Below, one piece after another: positions 58,824 through 64,000 of a DNA stretch of 64,000 bases. A program made the translations under genes and the position numbers. Origin of the DNA: Pedobacter hartonius (lineage in GTDB: Bacteria > Bacteroidota > Bacteroidia > Sphingobacteriales > Sphingobacteriaceae); assembly GCF_900107535.1 (NCBI RefSeq), contig NZ_FNRA01000005.1, positions 124,001 through 188,000 on the forward strand, in the 5' to 3' direction. Position 1 is the stretch's first letter, and the number at the start of each line of letters is the position of its first letter. The notes under the pieces are model-generated. The model saw only the letters and a program-made list of their open reading frames with translations. It was not told where the DNA came from and searched no databases.

Positions 58824-60152
58824 TTAAATTTTTAATTGGCCTGGCTGCTGCAACAGCTCAGCCACGTAACTGGCACATAATGCAGTTGGAAGGTAACTGT
58901 CCAATTCTATGGATAAACGGGTGGCATTATTTTTATATTGACCGTTTACCATGACTTCCTCAACAGCGCTGCGCAGTTCTTGCGGAGATGGTCTTTCAGT
59001 AGACAGGTCGATTCCTAATTTAAAATATCCAATACGCGAACAAATTTCATTCTTTGCTTCCAGCAGGCCTGCGGCGACTATGGGCAATTTATGACTGATG
59101 CTTAACATCACTCCTCCATATCCTCCATTGGTGATATAAACTCCTGCATAAGGCATGACATCATCGTACGGAATAAAATCTTCTATAATAATGTTCTTTG
59201 CTGCATATTTTTCCTTTAGTTTTTCTGTTTGATTGCCGGCTGTGGTTGCAATTACCAGCGTGTCAGTACCGTAAAAAGCTTCGAGCGTGGGAACTATGAT
59301 CTTGTCGGGATCCTTCTCCACGGTGCCCTGGGTAACCAGAACGACTTTTTCATATTGCTCTAGCCGCTCGTCATACCAGGGCTTTTTCTGGTGATTGGAA
59401 GAATAAGGCAGCAGGGAACCAACAAAACGGATATTTTCTCCCATACCAACACGTTTGTATTCGAAACTGGGCGCGCCGATCTGGAGGTATAAACTTGCCT
59501 GCTTTACCAGCAGATCAAGAAGAAGGGACCTCTCCAGCCGGATGTCATGCTCCTCTAGTATTGAATGAAAGCTGTCTGTTGATCCTTTGAATGTTTTATT
59601 TAAAGCTTCCTTATGTAATTCCGCATAGTTCAGCAGTTCAGTTTCATTTTTTGCCGGTGGCAGTCCCATGCTGTAGGGGGCCAGATTTGCTGCAGATTCC
59701 GGTAAGGGATAAACACCAATAGAGACGACCGGGATATTCATTTTAATTTTTACCAGGGGGATGGCCGTAAATGAGCTGTCAGCGATCATCAGATCAAAAG
59801 GGAAAGATTCATGTATTTTAAGGATATCGGTATATAGATCCCCTGCCATATTGCCTAAAAGATAATGCAGGTCAAACTCCATCACTTCGGCAGCATCGGT
59901 AATACCGGCCCTGCCTGGAAATAGTTTAAGAAAATTTGACTGGTTAATTTCCAGCGCTTTTTCAAAAGGATATAATGGAATTTCCAATCTTTTCAATTTG
60001 TCTTCAAACGTAACGGAGGTATACCAGCGTATATCACAGCCCACCTGCTGTAAATATTTTGCCAGGCCCGTCAGCGGATTAAAATGACCATCTGTTGGTA
60101 CGGTAGCGAATAAGATTCTTTTTCCTTTTAACTGTTCCTTCACGATATTCAT
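58824..60152 (-). CDS. GT1-family glycosyltransferase (UGT/macrolide type)
   Basis: This 442-residue GT-B glycosyltransferase of family GT1 carries the N-terminal FATVPTDGHFNPLTGLAKYLQQ (with the catalytic His near residue 23) and a C-terminal nucleotide-sugar-binding region with VLVTQGTVEKDP, IIEDFIPYDDVMPYAGVYITNGGYGGVMLSISHKLP (quoted in part: YITNGGYGGVMLSISHKLP) and IVAAGLLEAKNE. The His-less variant NGGYGG at the UGT signature is typical of bacterial macrolide or rhamnosyl transferases. It would transfer a sugar from an NDP-sugar to a small acceptor. It stands alone, divergent from signal peptidase I. Confidence 0.9.
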   Translation of the reverse strand: MNIVKEQLKGKRILFATVPTDGHFNPLTGLAKYLQQVGCDIRWYTSVTFEDKLKRLEIPLYPFEKALEINQSNFLKLFPGRAGITDAAEVMEFDLHYLLGNMAGDLYTDILKIHESFPFDLMIADSSFTAIPLVKIKMNIPVVSIGVYPLPESAANLAPYSMGLPPAKNETELLNYAELHKEALNKTFKGSTDSFHSILEEHDIRLERSLLLDLLVKQASLYLQIGAPSFEYKRVGMGENIRFVGSLLPYSSNHQKKPWYDERLEQYEKVVLVTQGTVEKDPDKIIVPTLEAFYGTDTLVIATTAGNQTEKLKEKYAAKNIIIEDFIPYDDVMPYAGVYITNGGYGGVMLSISHKLPIVAAGLLEAKNEICSRIGYFKLGIDLSTERPSPQELRSAVEEVMVNGQYKNNATRLSIELDSYLPTALCASYVAELLQQPGQLKI

Positions 60153-60364
60153 CTCCAGATATTAAATTAAATAATGACACGATAGATTGTAGTTCAAATC
60201 TGGAAATAATACAGAAGATCTCCTATCACCGAAATAGGGTATACCGTACGATATCGGCATGAAAGATCGTGCCCGCCCTCATTTTATCAGGGTGGACATT
60301 TTGTCTCTGGATTTTGTAACATCTGTTTTGCTTAACAGTCAAATGGATAACTAAAACTATTGAC

Positions 60365-61474
60365 ATGAAATTAAAATTTCCTTTCAGCAAGAAAACCGAC
60401 GGCAGCAAGCCTGAGAAATCGAAGAAACGTGAATGGTTGAATGCCCTGATATTTGCGTTGGTTGCATCTGCCCTGATCAGGGGACTGATTTTTTCGGCCT
60501 ATGCCATCCCTTCAGGATCTATGGAAGGGACATTGCTTACGGGCGATTATTTGTTTGTGAGCAAAATCAGTTATGGTGCAAGAATGCCCTTTACGCCTAT
60601 TCAAAATCCATTTCTGGAATCCACCATTACCAAATATCAGGTTAAAACCTATTGGGACGGGATAAAGCTGCCATACTTCCGCCTGCCCGGCTTTTCAACC
60701 CTACAAAAGGGTGATATCGTTGTTTTTAACAAGCCAGAGGAGGCCGATCCGTCATATGATAAGCCGGTAGATGTAAGGACGAACCTGATCAAGCGATGCC
60801 AGGCTACGCCGGGTGATGTGCTGACAATTGTCAACTCCCAGGTCTTTATCAATGGAAAAGCAGCTCCTAATGCAGAGAAAGCGCAAACTTCATACGAAGT
60901 GATAACTGACGGAAATACTATTAACCCGGAGATATTTCATGACCTGGGTATTGAGATCGTCGGGCAGAGTGACCTGAGTACCTATACGATGATTATCCCG
61001 GCTTCACACCTGGCAGAATTTAAAGGTTATTCTTATATTAGAAAAGTAACTCCTGTGATCGATCCTGCCGGGCATTATGATGCAGAGATCTTCCCGCACA
61101 GCGAAAAGTTTAAATGGAACATGGATAATTTCGGTCCGCTAACCTTACCCAAAAGAGGCATGACTATTTTCCTGAACGACTCAACAATGGTATTATACCG
61201 CAGGGCGATTGAACTGTATGAGCATAATCAGGTGGAAATGAAAGGTACAGATATCCTGATCAATGGAAAAAGGGCAGACCATTACACTTTTAAAATGAAC
61301 TACTACTGGATGATGGGAGATAATCGTCATAACTCCATGGATTCCCGCTTTTGGGGATATGTTCCTGAGGATCATGTGATCGGTAAAGCGATGATCACCT
61401 GGCTGAGTATCGACTCCGCAGAAAACCTGTTAAACAAAGTGAGGTGGAACAGAATTCTGAAGCCCATCAGATAA
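60365..61474 (+). CDS. lepB: Signal peptidase I
   Basis: This 369-residue enzyme is a type I signal peptidase. The N-terminal membrane helix (NALIFALVASALIRGLIFSAYAIPSGSM region, quoted in part: ALVASALIRGLIFS) precedes the catalytic Ser52 in PSGSM. The general-base Lys143 lies in LIKRCQATPGD, and the final conserved box is MMGDNRHNSMDSRFWG. The large inserts between boxes are usual in Bacteroidota, hence the length. It removes signal peptides of exported proteins. The enzyme is essential in most bacteria. No operon partner is seen; the next gene is convergent, 12 bp away. Confidence 0.96.
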   Translation: MKLKFPFSKKTDGSKPEKSKKREWLNALIFALVASALIRGLIFSAYAIPSGSMEGTLLTGDYLFVSKISYGARMPFTPIQNPFLESTITKYQVKTYWDGIKLPYFRLPGFSTLQKGDIVVFNKPEEADPSYDKPVDVRTNLIKRCQATPGDVLTIVNSQVFINGKAAPNAEKAQTSYEVITDGNTINPEIFHDLGIEIVGQSDLSTYTMIIPASHLAEFKGYSYIRKVTPVIDPAGHYDAEIFPHSEKFKWNMDNFGPLTLPKRGMTIFLNDSTMVLYRRAIELYEHNQVEMKGTDILINGKRADHYTFKMNYYWMMGDNRHNSMDSRFWGYVPEDHVIGKAMITWLSIDSAENLLNKVRWNRILKPIR

Positions 61475-61486
61475 CCGGGAGGATTC

Positions 61487-61984
61487 TTAGTAATCTGAAC
61501 TCAACCTGCAAATAAAAATGCTGAAGGCATTTGCTATAGTGTAGGGTAGAATCACATCCAGGTTTTTGATAATGGCTTCTTGATTGTTTAGTCCGAATGC
61601 AATGAGAAAAGATATCCAGCAAAGTGCCTGTCCGATAATAAACAGCGCCAGCTTAATTTTGGTGGAACTGAAAACAAAACCTGAGATGAAATTGTAGCCC
61701 AGGGTAAATAATAATACACTGGGAATGGAAAGGATCAGTGCAAGTGTAATAGCAATGAGATAATAAAAAATGGTTGAGCCCCCCCATGCACTGAAATCCT
61801 CTGAGTTAAACATTTCAGTGAGGGATTTAATGGCAAAGAAAAGGGTTGTGCCGAGAAGAATTGTGATTAACCATACTTTGATGGTGTATTTATAATTTGT
61901 TCTGAATCCTGGTAGTGGTTCAAAATGAGATTCATAATGAAACATATTACTCGCGTTGAGTCGTTCTTTATCTGTTTTGTTCAT
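61487..61984 (-). CDS. Hypothetical membrane protein
   Basis: A 165-residue protein with four hydrophobic helices (about residues 34-50, YTIKVWLITILLGTTLFFAI; 71-95, FYYLIAITLALILSIPSVLLF; 101-120; 145-160) and a short polar N-terminus. No motif assigns a function. It could be a small channel or tetraspan protein. It is convergent with lepB, and the 3' ends are 12 bp apart. Confidence 0.65.
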   Translation of the reverse strand: MNKTDKERLNASNMFHYESHFEPLPGFRTNYKYTIKVWLITILLGTTLFFAIKSLTEMFNSEDFSAWGGSTIFYYLIAITLALILSIPSVLLFTLGYNFISGFVFSSTKIKLALFIIGQALCWISFLIAFGLNNQEAIIKNLDVILPYTIANAFSIFICRLSSDY

Positions 61985-62018
61985 AAGTAATAGCTAAATG
62001 GTTAATAAATAACAGGCA

Positions 62019-62375
62019 ATGCCGGTATCAGAATGTAAATTTCAAGATAATGTAGATTGCCTCCTATCACCTAAATGCGGCATATTATTTCAGATTTTGA
62101 AAGATTACAGCGCTTTTGCTCTGGGTAATAACTATTTTACGGTCAAAGGTATTGTTGGCATGGAATCTGAAGTCGTCGGTGGTATTACACACTTCCATGA
62201 AAAGAACATTTAGATTTATAAGACGAAAGCGCAAAAATGGTATGTAGATCTGCCTGAATGGACTAAACCGGTCGTAGACCTGGAAATGGTGAAAGGTGCG
62301 GATACCATGATGGATAAGGTTGCGGGCAGCAGCGATGAGTGTTATTTGGAAATGAGTGAACAGCCTCAGTTTTAA
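62019..62375 (+). pseudogene. Small gene with in-frame TAG, DUF6717-like C-terminus
   Basis: A frame from 62019 stops at TAG 62211-62213 and then continues in the same frame for 53 codons to TAA 62373-62375. The second part, KWYVDLPEWTKP then LEMVKGADTMMDKVAGSSDECYL (quoted in part), looks like the DUF6717-type segment WYVDLPEW. The N-terminal part is not recognised as the normal partner domain, so it may be unrelated. I read the whole as a decayed gene. The 62376-62614 stretch is empty. Confidence 0.4.
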
Positions 62376-62614
62376 ATTCTGTTAATTCGTTTAAACAGGA
62401 AAATACTGTAAGTAAAAAAGAGACGATCAAAAAAAATAATCTGGATAAAATGAACCTGAGTGTATCTCCTGCCTTATTAACAGTCCTGATTCTGGAAAAA
62501 CGATAGTAATTTCAGGTTAATTATTGCTAAAATAGTTGAAAATCACAGCTTCCGGCCTTGCCATTCTGATATTTTCATCCCTCGAATACCAATTAATATG
62601 AGTAATATTGTAGC

Positions 62615-63280
62615 ATGATTATTAAAACGCCGTTGACTAAGGAGCAGAAAGATTTTATAAAAAAACACCAAATTTCGGAAGAAGTGCTGATTGATGCCAA
62701 TGGGGAAGGATGGTCGGAAGATTTAAAGCAAAAAATGCTGGAGACGGAAAAGGTAATTGCTTATAATGTTAGCGGATGTTTGGATAATAGTGATTATAAT
62801 TTTACAAATATTGACGGTATTTTTGTGCAGGGAGATACAGACAGAATTCCTTTTGCATTAAGAACTTATAAAACAGGTTATATTTATATAGCCGGATCTA
62901 AAAAGAACCACCTGATCAAAGTGGGATCTTCAAATGAGGTTAAAGACAGGATTAAGACCTTAAATATTGCCACCACTAAAAGTGGAAATATTGATGATTG
63001 GGAATTGATCTTCCAGGCGAAAACTGAAACTTTGGGAAAGGTTGAACGGATGTTCCAGCAAAAACTTAGTGAATACAAATCGTCTTCTCAGTATGAAAAA
63101 GGAAAATTGCAGAATGGGGGCGAGTTATACAGATGTTCTTATAATAAAGCCAAAGATGCAATGACAGCCGCTGAAGGCGAAGAACAATTTGAATTCACCC
63201 AGATCAATGAGAAAAAACATATGATCTCTGAATATCTTTTTAAAAATCTAAGAGTTAAATCGGATACGGTAGCGGTATAA
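62615..63280 (+). CDS. GIY-YIG-like (T5orf172/MUG113 type) domain protein
   Basis: This 221-residue protein carries a GIY-YIG-like nuclease domain: GYIYIAGSKKNHLIKVGSSNEVKDRIKTLN near residues 88-117 (quoted in part: GYIYIAG, KVGSS), with Arg112 and Glu near VERMFQQKLSEYKSS (about 143-157). It belongs to the T5orf172 group, often found in phage or defence contexts. The N-terminal 85 residues (EEVLIDANGEGWSEDL) are unrecognised. It would be a soluble nuclease or DNA-binding protein. No partner genes are adjacent. Confidence 0.75.
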   Translation: MIIKTPLTKEQKDFIKKHQISEEVLIDANGEGWSEDLKQKMLETEKVIAYNVSGCLDNSDYNFTNIDGIFVQGDTDRIPFALRTYKTGYIYIAGSKKNHLIKVGSSNEVKDRIKTLNIATTKSGNIDDWELIFQAKTETLGKVERMFQQKLSEYKSSSQYEKGKLQNGGELYRCSYNKAKDAMTAAEGEEQFEFTQINEKKHMISEYLFKNLRVKSDTVAV

Positions 63281-63620
63281 ATCTACTATTCTTCTAAATT
63301 TCCTATCAGGCAGGTGTATTTGCCCGTCTATCTCCGTATGTTTTAATTCCTATGATTTTAGAACGGGATTTCTACACGGTTTAGCAGCGTCCATATTGAA
63401 ATGATGAGTTTCTACATTTATTGATACCATTTATTTGTGTGATACATTAAGTTTATGTGTTCAAAAGTTAAATAATTGGTGAGTGTACAGAGAAACGTGT
63501 AATACTGCTGACTATTTATAATTAGTTTAATCTGATACGCTGAGATGAAACCTTTACCCAATTAAAATCTACTTTCTTAATATTATGCTTAATGGAAACC
63601 TGCGCTTATTACAATGAGTA
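63281..63620. other. Intergenic region, no gene seen
   Basis: About 340 bp with no open frame or hairpin of note. A TGTACA core occurs at 63484-63489, but single, so it is not an operator by itself. The promoter of the next gene begins at 63621. Confidence 0.4.
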
Positions 63621-63651
63621 TTTGTATCAAATCTAAATAAGTATATATTTG
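63621..63651 (+). promoter_or_regulatory. Promoter of the PepSY-type gene
   Basis: TTTG (63621-63624), exactly 19 nt, then TATATTTG (63644-63651). This is a full match to TTTG-N19-TAnnTTTG. The ATG at 63672 lies 20 bp downstream. Confidence 0.75.
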
Positions 63652-63671
63652 CCTCTGATTAGCACACCCTG

Positions 63672-64000
63672 ATGGCAAAAAACAGAAAATTTAAGAATGC
63701 AATCCTTCAAATCCATTTGTGGCTTGGCCTGGCAACAGGATTAGTTGTTTTTATTGTTAGTGTTACCGGTTGTTTGTATGTTTTCGAAAAAGAAATCAGG
63801 GACTTAACGGAAAAAGATAAGCTCTATGTTCCTTTAGCGCAAAGAGCATTTGTAGGGCTTGCTCCAATCATTAAAAACTTTGAAAAGGTTAGTCATAAAG
63901 CGAAGATAACCAGCATAAGAATAAATAATTACCGCCCCGATGCCACCGTTGCAGTTTTGAGCGGTAAGAACAAGGTGTTTTACTTTAACCCCTACACGGC
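63672..64000 (+). CDS. PepSY-associated TM helix protein, cut by the window end
   Basis: The first 109 codons of a gene that runs beyond the window. The N-terminus is basic (AKNRKFKNAILQIHLWLGLATGL), leading into a membrane helix (TGLVVFIVSVTGCLYVFEKEIRD) typical of PepSY-associated transmembrane proteins. These proteins are found with TonB receptors, and some function in iron-siderophore reduction. Then PIIKNFEKVSHKAKITSIRINNYRPDATVAV appears like the start of a PepSY domain (quoted in part: PIIKNFEKVSH). It has its own strong promoter. The full length is unknown. Confidence 0.8.
   Translation, partial: MAKNRKFKNAILQIHLWLGLATGLVVFIVSVTGCLYVFEKEIRDLTEKDKLYVPLAQRAFVGLAPIIKNFEKVSHKAKITSIRINNYRPDATVAVLSGKNKVFYFNPYT

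Noticed and set aside
63484..63489. Second YefM-type operator
   Set aside because: A single TGTACA has no partner at 12 bp and no toxin-antitoxin gene nearby.
1..64000. CRISPR arrays
   Set aside because: No regularly spaced repeats of 25-40 bp were seen on either strand, and no cas gene is present.

Overview
The window looks like the chromosome of a Bacteroidota bacterium, most likely family Sphingobacteriaceae (Pedobacter/Mucilaginibacter type); that placement is inference. Supporting signs are a SusC/SusD pair with an ECF sigma factor and FecR anti-sigma, a second TonB-dependent receptor, the families DUF6266, DUF2911, DUF3095 and YfhO, and promoters of the Bacteroidota form TTTG-N19-TAnnTTTG (upstream of yefM, the tRNA-Ala gene and the last gene).

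Layout. 1-1.8 kb: a broken small secreted-protein gene, a YefM/YoeB toxin-antitoxin pair with a recognisable operator, and an acetyltransferase. 2.2-4.7 kb: two tandem DUF6266 genes facing a DUF3095 gene. 4.7-15.3 kb: housekeeping and envelope genes, mostly on the minus strand (DUF2911, a YfhO membrane protein, an ABC-2 exporter operon with a LolA-like protein, and a GH16-like lipoprotein with an altered active site), then cupin, beta-propeller-like and DUF2975/XRE genes.

15.6-29.4 kb: a 13.8-kb AT-rich genomic island in a tRNA-Ala(GGC) gene. A 28-bp direct repeat bounds it. A half-tRNA relic lies at the left end; the intact tRNA and a tyrosine recombinase lie at the right end. Both ends carry 11-bp-period arrays of a TTTTCACAKG-type motif that look like integrase arm sites. 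The cargo is a RadC-like protein, a DGQHR-like protein paired with an Rx4H (HEPN-type) protein, a cytosolic plus multi-TM protein pair, a P-loop NTPase, a second Rx4H protein, small membrane or secreted proteins, a helicase-like module and a roughly 480-nt noncoding segment whose base pairing indicates a plus-strand structured RNA. No relaxase or conjugation gene was seen. The cargo resembles a defence/accessory island, but its function is inferred.

29.4-35.1 kb: small metabolic genes (EthD-like, alpha/beta hydrolase, GNAT, aldo/keto reductase with divergent HxlR regulator), then decaying genes (a sigma-factor fragment and a deleted GNAT).

35.4-53.3 kb: one co-oriented locus. It runs sigma factor, FecR, SusC with an N-terminal STN domain, SusD, two related glycoside-hydrolase-like proteins, a lactate-permease-family transporter, a TIM-barrel isomerase, a D-2-hydroxyacid dehydrogenase, a beta-propeller protein, a tartronate-semialdehyde-reductase-type enzyme and a glycerate kinase. 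It reads as a glycan-type uptake locus joined to a hydroxypyruvate/tartronate semialdehyde/glycerate route ending in a phosphoglycerate.

53.4-64 kb: a decayed FtsX-type permease gene, a TonB receptor with an alpha/beta hydrolase, a GT1 glycosyltransferase, signal peptidase I, a broken small gene, a GIY-YIG-like protein and the start of a PepSY-type membrane protein cut by the window end.
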